A DNA stretch of 64,000 nucleotides from Seminavis robusta (Eukaryota > Bacillariophyta > Bacillariophyceae > Naviculales > Naviculaceae), in assembly GCA_903772945.1 (NCBI GenBank), contig CAICTM010000031.1:1-64000 (forward strand), given 5' to 3'. Position numbers and translations under genes: made by a program. Positions 52,249 through 61,702 of the stretch are shown one piece after another. Every line of letters starts with the position of its first letter. Positions within the stretch are counted from its first letter, which is position 1. Under the pieces are notes generated by a model. The model was not told where the DNA came from. It made no database searches and saw only the letters and a program-made list of their open reading frames with translations.

Positions 52249-52860
52249 ATGATGAAGTCAGCTATCCTCGCCTCTCTTATTGCCGCTGCGGCCGCCTTTG
52301 CTCCGTCCAAGAGCTCCGTCTCCACCACTAGCACCCAACTGGCTGGCGTGGATTTCTCGAAGGAAGTTGGTGTCCAAGCACCTCTTGGATTCTTTGATCC
52401 TTTGGGTCTTTTGTTCGATGCGGACCAAGCAAAGTTTGACCGTCTTCGTCTTGTGGAAGTCAAGCACGGCCGCATTGCCATGCTTGCCGTCGTAGGATAC
52501 CTTACCACCGATGCTGGAATTCGTTTCCCTGGCGCTGAAGGCATCCCCGGTGGATTCGCAGCCCTCGAGTCCGGAGCCATCCCCGAGTTGGTCTGGGCAC
52601 AATTCGTTGCTACTGTTGCTTTGATGGAAATGGTCAACCAAGATGCTGGAATTGCCGCAAAAGGAGAGCCCATGGGTGAATTCCCCGGTGACTTCCGCAA
52701 TGGCGCCCTGGACTTTGGATGGGACAAGCAATCCGATGCATGGAAGAGAAACAAGAGGACCATCGAGCTCAACAATGGACGTGCCGCTCAAATGGGAATC
52801 CTTGGAATCATGGTCCACGAACAACTCGGAAACATCCCTGAAGTCCTTCCCGGTCATTAG
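52249..52860 (+). CDS. Fucoxanthin-chlorophyll a/c-binding antenna protein (Lhcf type)
   Basis: 203 aa, one exon, ATG at 52249. The leader MMKSAILASLIAAAAAFAP is the diatom bipartite plastid signal with the (A)FAP cleavage motif. The mature protein has the three LHC helices. Helix 1 is VEVKHGRIAMLAVVGYL (chlorophyll-ligating Glu with the Arg ion-pair partner). A middle helix is VWAQFVATVALMEM. Helix 3 is IELNNGRAAQMGILGIMV (second Glu/Asn-Arg pair). GFFDPLGLL at the mature start and GDFRNGALDFGWD before helix 3 are typical of the Lhcf main antenna. The protein binds chlorophyll a, chlorophyll c and fucoxanthin in thylakoids and feeds both photosystems. Expression in this family is light-controlled; no regulatory motif was identified here. 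Confidence 0.95.
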   Translation: MMKSAILASLIAAAAAFAPSKSSVSTTSTQLAGVDFSKEVGVQAPLGFFDPLGLLFDADQAKFDRLRLVEVKHGRIAMLAVVGYLTTDAGIRFPGAEGIPGGFAALESGAIPELVWAQFVATVALMEMVNQDAGIAAKGEPMGEFPGDFRNGALDFGWDKQSDAWKRNKRTIELNNGRAAQMGILGIMVHEQLGNIPEVLPGH

Positions 52861-53937
52861 ACGAACTCAGCGATCGATCGAGCCGCACCGCACATAGCGA
52901 GACAGCTTTCGATAGACTAGCTTGTAGAGAACCCCCTTATAGTTTTTAAGTTTGCATTTGGCCAAAGCTTGAATCTGGAACGTTGCTTCGCCCTCACGCA
53001 AGTCTTAGGTAGCTTCCCGCTGGTTGGGAGGAAGGATGGGGTCAAAGTTGGATTGGCATGTTATGCAGCTTCAAACCGGAAGACACATAGATCGTCGACC
53101 AAGCTGTCATTGTCTGCGCTCTTCACTGGCTGTAACCGTTGCACAAAACGTACATACTGTGTTGTCCGCCTGAAAACCTTGTTGTCGCTCTCTACATCCA
53201 GCGACTTCGCTCAATCAGAACTCTCAGTCACCGAACGAACGAAGCAAACTTACTGATCAGCCACACTCCTGCTTCACATTCAGTGCAGCTCAACGGCATG
53301 TTCGCTTTTGTTTACTAGAGTGCTGACAGTGCGCAGCCAAGGGACTGAAATCCAATCATACAGGATTAATAATGCAACAGCAATGAGATCTTTGTGTAGT
53401 ACCCGTATGGGCGGGGAGGGGGGTACTACTCGTTCGCAGATCAGTTACCAATGCCAATGAACCACAAAACAAGGGAAGAGAAGGTGGACACAGAGGTGGT
53501 AAAAATATTAGCCATGAAACTGCAATACGAGTTGAGTCCAATGATCCAACCCATCACCTAAGAAGGCAAAGAAAATAGCTAGTAGACTGAAGAATGACAA
53601 TTCGCTCTAGACTCACCTCTACCCATTCATATTCGACCCTTCCTTTGCTTGTGGTGGGCAAACCCCAGAGTACTCCTATGAGCAAACGGGCAGAACCATG
53701 CTGATAGATAGCGGAAGTTGGGGGTCGTTGCTTTGCCTGCAGTGGATGACATGGCAGAAAGCTACAACTAGCTAGAATGAAACTGAGTGTTGTGATCCCA
53801 TGGACATTATTTTTCGGGGTTGGACCCAAATCAGAACAAGTCTGTGCCAGCAGAGCTGTTGCGAGTCCAGTCATTTGCGAGCACCTGATCCAAAGATCCA
53901 TGCTGTCACAACATCCAACAGCCCAACAAAGAAAAAG
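52861..53937. other. Spacer with repeat copy A
   Basis: No gene. It contains the 195-nt repeat 53153-53347, whose partner lies at 55935-56119. Confidence 0.5.
53153..53347 (+). repeat. Dispersed repeat, copy A
   Basis: Starts CATACTGTGTTGTCCGCCTG and ends near CTGACAGTGCGCAGCCAAG. It is aligned to 55935-56119 with many differences but clear shared blocks (CCAGCGACTTC, GTCACCGA, CGAAGCAA, TGCTTCACATTC). The direct orientation and similar distance behind two unrelated genes suggest a dispersed element or a duplicated 3' segment. Confidence 0.7.
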
Positions 53938-55599
53938 ATGGTGAGACGCCCAGCACTACATGTACTGCAAGCACTAGGACCATGCCTTGTAGCTTGGTGC
54001 CTAATGTGCCACCATGATGTGGAAGCCAATTCCAGTTTTGGTGCAGGTGATACTTTAAAAAAGAAGAGACCCCCAACAGGTACCGGTATACAATCGTTAT
54101 CAACACGTGGAGGTGCTTCCTGTATTATTAGGAAAAGTGGTGATGAAGATCCCTTTGTTTCTGTCGCTCGTGCCATTCAAGATCGTTTGGCAGACACGAT
54201 GCAAGATTCTTTGCCACTGGAAGTGGAAGATATTGCGGATGCCTTTGTCCAGCTATCATCATCGCAGCAAACATTCAAGGGTTTGGATGGAGCCGCTCAT
54301 GAGGCTTATCAACGGACCCATACGGGAGATTATGTCGATCTGTCGGTTAGAGGCAGAGCACGACGGAGTGCCGCTCGAGCTGCTGCTACAGCTGATGGAC
54401 TTGGAGCCTGTGAACTCTGTGAATTGCTTGAAATTCCATTATTGGACGAGGAAAAGGCATCAGTCAATGGGACTCTGGTGGGTCGTCAAGTGCTGTTGAA
54501 TCTGACAGTACAAGAAAGCAACATTTCCGTTGGAAAGGGCAAGCTATCAGTAGTGGTTCTGTATGAACCAGCTTATACAGGTGGTGCTGGTTTGATGCAT
54601 GGTGGAATTGAAGAACAAACTGACAAGAAGAGGAAAAAGTCTACTTTGGGACGTCTGCTCGTGATTATCAGTGACGAACTACGACAAGATTTGACCCGGT
54701 CCTTACAATTGTTGGATCAGCCAGCCAAACATGTGCGTCTCAGTTCAGGGCTTGTAAGTGGTGAGGTGGCTTCGGTGCAGCCCAGCTTGTACAAGGCAGC
54801 AGGGGTGTTGCTGGAGACTCTAGAACCCACTCTTCGGAAATACGACAATTCAACCTCAGCAATTCACTTTGTTGGGCGATCCTTGGCGGGTGGTGTTGCA
54901 AGTCTTGCTGCTGTTATGTTAGATGGAAGTCTTCCAATGCCCAAGAAAAACAAAAAGGCCAAGAAGAACCAATCAGCTGCACCAGTCGAGGAAAGCCCAT
55001 CCAATGACGAGCTTCCAATGAATGCTACCTCGGATGCCAATGCCACAAAAGTGCAGCCACTGTCAGGTCTGGGAGAGGACCGAACTTCCTGTGTTAGCTT
55101 GGGAGCTCCTCCCTGCATCTCGGCCAATGTCCAATCGGAGTTTATCATTTCCATCCTTTATGGTGATGATATTATTTGTCGAGCATCTAGGGCCAGCTTC
55201 GATCGTCTCTTGGATCGGTCCCAAAAAGCCATCAAGAGCAAGGGATGGTTTGGAGGGAAGCAACTCAACATGATGGGTGATGCATTCTCCTTGACCATGT
55301 CAAGCTTGAGGTCTCATGCACACGGGAGTGAAGGAGAAGAGCTGCGATTGGCCACGCCTGGTCGAGCATATTTATTGCGACCAAGACGACTGGGGGGCGC
55401 TTGTAGCATTCATGAAGTGGGCAACCGACTCAAGGGAGGACGAGAAGCATTACGAGCGCATATCTTGTGGCAGCTAGATGATATTCTCCTAAGCAAGAGC
55501 TTGTGGAAACATCATCAGTTGACTTCATATATTCATGGACTAGATAGTGCGCATTTGAGGGGCTTTTCGGATGATGCCGAAGATGAGGAAGATTATTAA
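53938..55599 (+). CDS. Class-3 lipase (alpha/beta hydrolase), secretory
   Basis: 553 aa from ATG 53938, which starts a signal peptide (ALHVLQALGPCLVAWCLM). An ATG at 53800 would add 46 residues in front of it. The lipase_3/DAG-lipase core includes IHFVGRSLAGGVASLAAVML with nucleophile Ser315 in GRSLA (the family usually has GHSLG). Then follow CVSLGAPPCIS and FIISILYGDDIICR with the catalytic Asp410 or Asp411. SLWKHHQLTSYI (His525/526) could supply the His. A charged Lys-rich insert with PKKNKKAKKNQ lies between the nucleophile and Asp regions (about 330-375). The N-terminal half (about 60-240) is lineage-specific. Likely hydrolysis of a neutral or phospho-lipid acyl chain; the substrate is unknown. 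Location is secretory or plastid, inferred from the leader. Confidence 0.82.
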   Translation: MVRRPALHVLQALGPCLVAWCLMCHHDVEANSSFGAGDTLKKKRPPTGTGIQSLSTRGGASCIIRKSGDEDPFVSVARAIQDRLADTMQDSLPLEVEDIADAFVQLSSSQQTFKGLDGAAHEAYQRTHTGDYVDLSVRGRARRSAARAAATADGLGACELCELLEIPLLDEEKASVNGTLVGRQVLLNLTVQESNISVGKGKLSVVVLYEPAYTGGAGLMHGGIEEQTDKKRKKSTLGRLLVIISDELRQDLTRSLQLLDQPAKHVRLSSGLVSGEVASVQPSLYKAAGVLLETLEPTLRKYDNSTSAIHFVGRSLAGGVASLAAVMLDGSLPMPKKNKKAKKNQSAAPVEESPSNDELPMNATSDANATKVQPLSGLGEDRTSCVSLGAPPCISANVQSEFIISILYGDDIICRASRASFDRLLDRSQKAIKSKGWFGGKQLNMMGDAFSLTMSSLRSHAHGSEGEELRLATPGRAYLLRPRRLGGACSIHEVGNRLKGGREALRAHILWQLDDILLSKSLWKHHQLTSYIHGLDSAHLRGFSDDAEDEEDY

Positions 55600-56521
55600 T
55601 TAATATGTTCCAGTCTTGTTGTGCTGGGATCTGGCCTCCTGTGGGTTCTACATGCATCTAGGACTGGTAACAGCATGCAGATTGATCTTTAGACAGTATA
55701 GTAGATCCTCCCGATTCCCGAGAAGATCGCCTCATCTAACCCAAGTAAATTGTGTTCTCACTACATCTGATTCGATTCTATTACCAGCTTGACGATCGTG
55801 GCAAGCAGCTTTGGTTTGCATGGAAAGAGAGCGCAGGGTTTTTAAGGTTGGAAATTGATTCGATTCGCCTTTGACAGCCCCCACAGAGCCTTCTCGTAAC
55901 CAATTGCAGCAATCAAAGTGTACCACAGGTTATCCATACTGTGTTGTCCGCCTGAAAACCCACTAGAGCCAGCGACTTCAATAAAACCTCTGGTCACCGA
56001 GCTAGCGAAGCAAGCTACTCATGATCACACTCATGCTTCACATTCCACGTAGCCACCAACATCATTGTTCACTGTCGTTTGCTGGCTAGAGGTACTGACA
56101 GTGAGCAGTCAAGCGACGACTAAGGTCCTACGAGCGCGATTTCCCGTTGGTTGCCTACTACGCGCTCCGACCAGAGCCACGATGTCAAATATCCACCGTC
56201 TGCACTATTCCCGGGCGAACATGCAGTGGCAGCATACGATCTGTGAACACTGGAAGAGTGGCCGTGGGTGTCGTTCCGCGCCATCTCGCTTTTTTCATGT
56301 CTCTCTGCTCCCGTGGCTGCTGGAGACATCACGCCCCACACTTGAAAACCGCACGCACGTCAGAGCTCCATTAACCCCATGCAAGAGTTGTCAAGTTGGT
56401 TGCAATAGACGCTTCAAAGCGTTCTACAGGTTTTAGCATTCCGTGTCATCTACATCAGGCAGGGTCAACCAGCATACCCAATGAATATGCGCAGCAAGAC
56501 TGCTTTCGTCTTGGTACCGTA
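55600..56521. other. Spacer with repeat copy B
   Basis: Convergent region between lipase and dioxygenase. It contains 55935-56119, partner of 53153-53347. No gene. Confidence 0.5.
55935..56119 (+). repeat. Dispersed repeat, copy B
   Basis: Starts CATACTGTGTTGTCCGCCTG and ends at ACTGACAGTGAGCAGTCAAG. Diverged partner of the copy at 53153-53347, same strand. Confidence 0.7.
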
Positions 56522-58564
56522 TCAACAAAACACCGAAGAAGTTCCGGGTCCATCAGCCGCAAAGCAGCCATGCAGACCATGTGGGATGTGCGACTGTAAC
56601 CAAATCTTGCACACTGGCCCTTTCTTCATGTCTTGCTTCAAGTCAAAGATGGACAAGAAGGACCGTTGTTGCACTGCATCAAACACCATACCCAACAAGT
56701 AAGCATCACTTTCATCCTCTGGGTTGCCACCCTGTTTGGGAACCACCAATGGTTCGTCAGTAAAACACCTCGAACCGAACCAGTACGCATCGATCTCATA
56801 GTTGTATTCTCCAACTTGCAGCTGACGATTGCTGCCGTCTTCCACACAATGTCGAGTGTATCCAACGGGAGCCGATGAGTCGCCCACCAGGTTGGAAGTA
56901 ATAGCGTACACGTACTTGGCCTGTTTGGTTTGGAAGTTGGGATGACAGACAATGTGTTCGGAGCATGAATTGATGCAGTCATTGGCAACCCGCATATCAA
57001 CGAATTGCTTGGTTTGCGGGTCGATTTCGAGTCTCCAAATGTGCGTGGGTGGAATGACTTTGAAATCGGGACAAAAGCCACCCCAGGCGCCTAGAAAGTC
57101 TTTGGAATCAGAGGGTGGCCATCCCGAGAAGAAGGCCACCAGATTGCCCGTCGTTTCGTCTTCATAGGCATGACTAAAGTGAATTGAAAAGCATGGTGGC
57201 ACCTCTACCACAAAGGGTTCAAATTGCTTGGATGCGGTCGGTCTGGGAAAGACGTGTGCGTACACATTGGCCCGTCCATTCATCGACATGCTGGCCGCAG
57301 GCCCCTTGACGCCCAGTAGGTAGGGCAGTTGATTCATGGACAATGAGTTTACAAGCATGACGATGCAGTTTTCTGTCATGCCCATATCGTGTGGTGCCAA
57401 ATCATTGTTGGGCATTTGAAAGCTTTTGGATGCCACCAGACTGAAATCCTTGGGCGACCATTCGTTGAACGTTAATTCCAAAGCGTCCGAGTCGGGCAAC
57501 AAGAGACTGTAATGCCACCCGACCAAGTGACCCGTTCGAGGACACAATTTGGGATGAGCAGTGTGATACGCTCCACCCATAAAGTCTGGTTGATACTTGT
57601 CCCGCAATTCAGGAATCATTTTGATAGCTAGTTTGTCCTTGCCTGGTAGAGTTCCTCCCATGGTATCTTCTCCAATCGTTTCGAGTGTCGTTGGATCCAA
57701 TGCATACGGCAAGCCTGCTTCGAACAGTGCCAACAACTTTCCTCCAAAGGACACGACATGTGTATTCGCCGAGTTTTTGAGAGTGGTATCGAAGGCATTC
57801 CCGGCGACACGAGACAAGAGTGGCGGGGTGGATGGCTCCGCATTGACACCTCGTTTGGGTGGCGGGAACAGTGATGTCAAACCCCGAGGAGCAGTTCCAA
57901 AAACTCCCCTGGCCATGAATTTGCCGGCCTCAATTTCTTTTTGCAATCCTTTGGTTTGGACAAACTTGGATCGGAATGTGACTCTTCGTTGCTGCTTGTT
58001 TTCATGATAAGGTCCAATGTCAATCTGAGAGATTAATCCATCGCCATCCATAACATGTTGCACTCGTTCGCCTCCTACGCCCAGTTTCCCGGCCCCATTG
58101 CGGTATAAAGTTCCTACCAAATCTTCGGGTAAGGTTCCTTCGATACTGTCCTCAGAAATCTCGTAAAAGGCTTCCCCAGTGTCATTGTCAATCAGATTGG
58201 GATTGGAAGGAGGGGATTGATAGCTGTACCATGCCTTGCGCCAATCAGTTGTGAGAAAGACACCGCGACCCAACTCGTCTTGGCTTTCGTGGGGATGTCG
58301 CGATTCCAGCAATGCTTGTTCCAACTCGGGAGTCAGAGGCCGTGGCTCGGGGTGAAAGGGGGTAGGACCAATTTCCCAATATTTCTTTTCGGCGTCGAGT
58401 CTATTTTCGGTTGTGGTAGCATCAGCATCGCTCGCAGTCACAGTTTCCTCGGCGACAGAAAACAGATGCCTCGATCGTTGGTGTGGCCGTGGGAGAAGAA
58501 AGGCAGGAGACAAGCTTGCCTGGGAAGCAAATAGGGTCAGTAACGCGGTTACGGTTAGCCTCAT
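56522..58564 (-). CDS. Carotenoid cleavage dioxygenase, plastid leader
   Basis: 680 aa, ATG at 58564. The leader MRLTVTALLTLFASQASLSPAFLLP has the diatom plastid form, with Phe after a hydrophobic signal. From residue about 120 it follows the CCD/RPE65 family. LVGTLYRNGAGKLGVGGERV and HVMDGDGLI form the first blade. The four iron-binding His are His337 (TAHPK), His392 (APHDMG), His462 (SIHFSHAYE) and His665 (IPHGLHG). All are present, so the non-heme iron centre is intact. The enzyme should split a carotenoid or apocarotenoid double bond with O2; the substrate (for example beta-carotene or a xanthophyll) is not determined by sequence. It lies head to head with the small secreted gene at 59210. 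The stop at 56522 directly follows a GTSSVFC end, normal for the family. Confidence 0.92.
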   Translation of the reverse strand: MRLTVTALLTLFASQASLSPAFLLPRPHQRSRHLFSVAEETVTASDADATTTENRLDAEKKYWEIGPTPFHPEPRPLTPELEQALLESRHPHESQDELGRGVFLTTDWRKAWYSYQSPPSNPNLIDNDTGEAFYEISEDSIEGTLPEDLVGTLYRNGAGKLGVGGERVQHVMDGDGLISQIDIGPYHENKQQRRVTFRSKFVQTKGLQKEIEAGKFMARGVFGTAPRGLTSLFPPPKRGVNAEPSTPPLLSRVAGNAFDTTLKNSANTHVVSFGGKLLALFEAGLPYALDPTTLETIGEDTMGGTLPGKDKLAIKMIPELRDKYQPDFMGGAYHTAHPKLCPRTGHLVGWHYSLLLPDSDALELTFNEWSPKDFSLVASKSFQMPNNDLAPHDMGMTENCIVMLVNSLSMNQLPYLLGVKGPAASMSMNGRANVYAHVFPRPTASKQFEPFVVEVPPCFSIHFSHAYEDETTGNLVAFFSGWPPSDSKDFLGAWGGFCPDFKVIPPTHIWRLEIDPQTKQFVDMRVANDCINSCSEHIVCHPNFQTKQAKYVYAITSNLVGDSSAPVGYTRHCVEDGSNRQLQVGEYNYEIDAYWFGSRCFTDEPLVVPKQGGNPEDESDAYLLGMVFDAVQQRSFLSIFDLKQDMKKGPVCKIWLQSHIPHGLHGCFAADGPGTSSVFC

Positions 58565-59209
58565 GGTCGATTTTGGCGGGGAAGAAACAAAAGTGAGGCA
58601 TGGGGAGAGGAGGACTGACGGCGAAGTTGAAGCAGCTGCGATTTGAGAAAGATGAGAAAAGTTCAGTCACGAGTGGAGGGAAGTCAAGAGGGCAGGGAAG
58701 AAAGCACACAGCGTTGGGGAACAACAGATGATGCAGGGGTCCACCTCGGCACTACGGTAGTACCTGCTATTCTAATGCACCAACCCAAAATAAGCTGAGT
58801 GGGGTCGAGTTTCTAACATGGAACAAATAGGCTAGCTAGAAGGTGGGATTGCTTTGCTTTAGGACCATGAGCACCCATCCTACTCCACAAAGTTTTAAAG
58901 CACTTAGAAACCATCAACCTCCATCATCTCTAAGGAACCTCGATTCAGCTTATCTATCTTGTCCTTCCCCACCTCCGTATCACCGCCATCTCCTCTTGAA
59001 GTTTGAAGCTCAATTCGATTTGATTCGATTCGTGCTTGCTCCCAAAGATTCGGTAAAAGATCCAATCCAAGACTGGATGTCGATTGTTATCCGAGTCCAC
59101 CAGGCTCCACCAAACGACATCATCCTCTTTTCTTTTGGGAGAGCGACAGTCATTATCCAACCAAGAAGTGGCTAGCAATCAAGTATTCCGTGAACGAGAT
59201 CCCATAAAG
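58565..59209. promoter_or_regulatory. Divergent intergenic region
   Basis: 645 bases between two head-to-head starts. They contain the promoters of the dioxygenase and the secreted protein. No clear core elements seen. Confidence 0.4.
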
Positions 59210-59938
59210 ATGTTGCTGTTGTCCTCGTTGCTGTTGCTCGTGAGCGCTGTTGCTGTGGACGGGTATCCCTGCCCTTGCGTTCCCGATTACGTCAAGTTCC
59301 AGTTCGACTTTCAATGGGGTTGCAATCATCCGCCAACCGCCAGCGACTTTACATCTTCCAGTTCGTGTAACATTGCGGGAAAGCCTCGTGCTTCCAGCAT
59401 CAAGAAAGTCATCATGCATGATTTAATGTTAGAAGGCGAAGAGGAGGGGAAAGAAGAAGTCTGGATGAACACGACCGCGTTGTTGACGGAAACAATAGGC
59501 GAGGATGGGGCGGCCAAGTACACCTTTACGTACAACCGTCCCAAGAAAAGCCCCACCAAACTGTGGTTTGACTTTTACACAACATCCTCAGCACGTGGTG
59601 ATCCTGTTGCAACTATTGACTTGAACTACCAGCGTGGAAGTGACGATTGTTTCCATGACTCCAACCCGGTGTTTTATCCAGGAGATTTTATTTACTTCTT
59701 GACTGTGGTAAGTTCAAGCCTGGGCTCGCTCTTTTCTTTGTTGTGTTTGTGTGATGTACTTGTTCCATTGCTGCTCACCGCCTCCTTTGGCCGTTGTCTG
59801 ATTTGGTCCTGCCTGCAGGAGAGCGTTGGCCACATCTCGGACCCCTTCTGTAGCTATGGGGATGAACGAGCCGAGACAAACACGCAGAACTGGTTTGATG
59901 GGAGTGTCGCAGAAGCGCTCAAGGGTCTCCTGGCCTGA
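59210..59938 (+). CDS. Small secreted Cys-containing protein
   Basis: Exons 59210-59707 and 59819-59938 with a 111-nt intron (GTAAGT...CCTGCAG), giving 205 aa. The intron has no in-frame stop, so a retained form would also be open. ATG 59210 starts a signal peptide (LLLSSLLLLVSAVAVDG). The mature protein opens YPCPCVPDYVKFQFDF, includes WGCNHPP and a predicted beta-rich body (KVIMHDLMLEGEEEGKEEVW, KYTFTYNRPKKSP, KLWFDFYTTS, IDLNYQRGSDDCFHDSNPVF). The last exon reads ESVGHISDPFCSYGDE. Two pairs of Cys suggest disulfides. I do not recognise the family. Possible cell-wall or extracellular role, inferred only from secretion. Confidence 0.7.
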   Translation: MLLLSSLLLLVSAVAVDGYPCPCVPDYVKFQFDFQWGCNHPPTASDFTSSSSCNIAGKPRASSIKKVIMHDLMLEGEEEGKEEVWMNTTALLTETIGEDGAAKYTFTYNRPKKSPTKLWFDFYTTSSARGDPVATIDLNYQRGSDDCFHDSNPVFYPGDFIYFLTVVSSSLGSLFSLLCLCDVLVPLLLTASFGRCLIWSCLQESVGHISDPFCSYGDERAETNTQNWFDGSVAEALKGLLA

Positions 59939-60361
59939 GGAACGATGAGATATCTATTGTCCTTCCTACCTTCCGTTGTCCGTGGTGCTGGTAATCTTGG
60001 ATGCACCGTGCACCGTTTCTGAACCCCGTATGGTACAAGTAACTTGTCATAGGGGTGGTCATCCTAGCCCCTTTGGATTCTTTTAGCTGATCTGTCAAAC
60101 TACATATATAGAATGGCAATGGCTGTCTATGATAGCTCCCAGATGGACACGTTGCAATAGAGAACAAACATTCCCCCGTTAGGCGGCGGAGGAGGCTAAG
60201 TCAGCATTGCTTCGCTTCACGAGTGGTGATCTCTCGGGACTCGATACAAACCTCGCTCATTTTCGCCTCTCGCCACTTCTTCGTTGTGTTGTTGTTGTGT
60301 TGTTGGAGACGAATGCTGCTGGTGGTATTTGTTTTCCTTCCTTTCTTCTAACTAAGAGATA
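59939..60361. other. Intergenic spacer
   Basis: No gene. A GTTGTGTTGTTGTTGTGTTGTTGG run lies just before the WW gene, probably its 5' UTR. Confidence 0.45.
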
Positions 60362-61033
60362 ATGCAGTCCTCGTCCCAAGCTACCTCGGAACAGCAATGG
60401 CATGCACCGTCACATCATCAGCATCATCCAACAGGTGGGATTCCGGTAGTGGTTCCCCAGCCGCATCAAAGCCATCCGTCTTTGTTCAGCAGTACTGGTA
60501 GTCAATATGCCACGGTCCCTCCCGGTTGGGCGACTGTCATGGACCCCAATGATGGCCGAATCTACTACTTGGAAACATCCACTGGCAGAAGATCTTGGGT
60601 TCATCCTCATGCTTCATCTATGAATACTGATTTAGCTGGTAATACTCCCACTTCAACCATGAATTATCTCCGGAGTATGTTTCCAAGACAACATGCCCCA
60701 ACGAAATATGATGATACCCTCTTGAACCACCACAATCCACTGGACACGCCTTTGAATGCGACCCGTCGACCCGACACGAATCAGTGCTACGCCGTGGTAT
60801 CATGTATTCTATTTCCACCGATTGGCATATTGGCCGTCTACCATTCGTGCATGACCGACAAGTGCTGGAAAGAAGGACGGTACTCGGATGCCATTGGGCA
60901 CGCCAGAGAATCACCCAAGTATTCCGGATTAGCCGTTTGCCTGGGGATTGCCTTTTGGATTTGGTACATCTTTTTCAGACGAGATGGGGGTGCCGATTGG
61001 TTCGATGGGCTATTTGACTTTAACTTTGATTGA
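60362..61033 (+). CDS. WW-CD225 membrane protein
   Basis: 223 aa, ATG at 60362. The N-terminus is His/Pro/Ser-rich and disordered (1-50). A WW domain lies at about 52-85 (PPGWATVMDPNDGRIYY, TGRRSWVHP). It has both Trp and the GRIYY core, so it should bind Pro-rich ligands. The C-terminal half (about 140-215) matches the CD225/dispanin pattern. A first membrane segment reads CYAVVSCILFPPIGILAVYHS. The loop has CWKEGRYSDAIGHARES, where animal IFITM-type proteins have an equivalent W-x-x-G-D-Y-x-x-A motif. A second segment reads YSGLAVCLGIAFWIWYIFF. Dispanins sit in plasma or endosomal membranes and affect vesicle fusion. The WW plus CD225 order is unusual; partners are unknown. Confidence 0.82.
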   Translation: MQSSSQATSEQQWHAPSHHQHHPTGGIPVVVPQPHQSHPSLFSSTGSQYATVPPGWATVMDPNDGRIYYLETSTGRRSWVHPHASSMNTDLAGNTPTSTMNYLRSMFPRQHAPTKYDDTLLNHHNPLDTPLNATRRPDTNQCYAVVSCILFPPIGILAVYHSCMTDKCWKEGRYSDAIGHARESPKYSGLAVCLGIAFWIWYIFFRRDGGADWFDGLFDFNFD

Positions 61034-61702
61034 TCGATCGATTGATTGATTGAAGCATGTGGGATTTACTGGTTGGTGTTATTATCTGGTGTCTATCACA
61101 CTATCGTCGTGTATCCAAGCGAACCACAATGATATACCCATGCAATCGACGTATGTTACGTTGCATAAACAATACAATTTGCTGAAGATGAAGGAAGCAG
61201 CAGATTCTGATTCTCCAAGCTCTTTCGCATGAAACATTATTATACCCAAACTACACTTGTTCCCGCTTCCTATTGGCACGTTATTAGCTCGGAGAGAAAT
61301 CGTTCCCACACGTATTCGTAGACTATTTATTTCACCTGGCTATAATTCCATCCCGAGAGGCCGATACTCTAGCAACTGTCCATTTCTTTTCTGTGTTCAC
61401 CTGGATAAGCTGTCATTCAAAGTTAGTTCTACTCAAAAGATTACGCCGACCAGGTATCAGGAGTTGGGCCTCGAGTAAAGTTCCTAGCTAGCTACTGTAC
61501 AATAGGCTAAAGAAATGTGCTATTTTGACCAAACAGCTAATTTCAATTCGCTATTATATAGCTGGAGGATTGTCGTTGACGCCGTCTTATCCTCGCATTC
61601 ACCACCCATTCCTCTTCAAACTCTACCGTTGCAGAAAATGTCGTTCTTTCCTTCCAATTGTTCCTCAACCTCTCAACCTCCTGCCTTTTTCATGTCTCCT
61701 AT
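61034..61702. other. Convergent intergenic region
   Basis: No gene. A (GATT)n/GATCGATC run lies at about 61028-61053. Confidence 0.45.

Noticed and set aside
52969-53256. 95-codon plus-strand open frame
   Set aside because: Overlaps the dispersed repeat at 53153-53347 and lacks domains.
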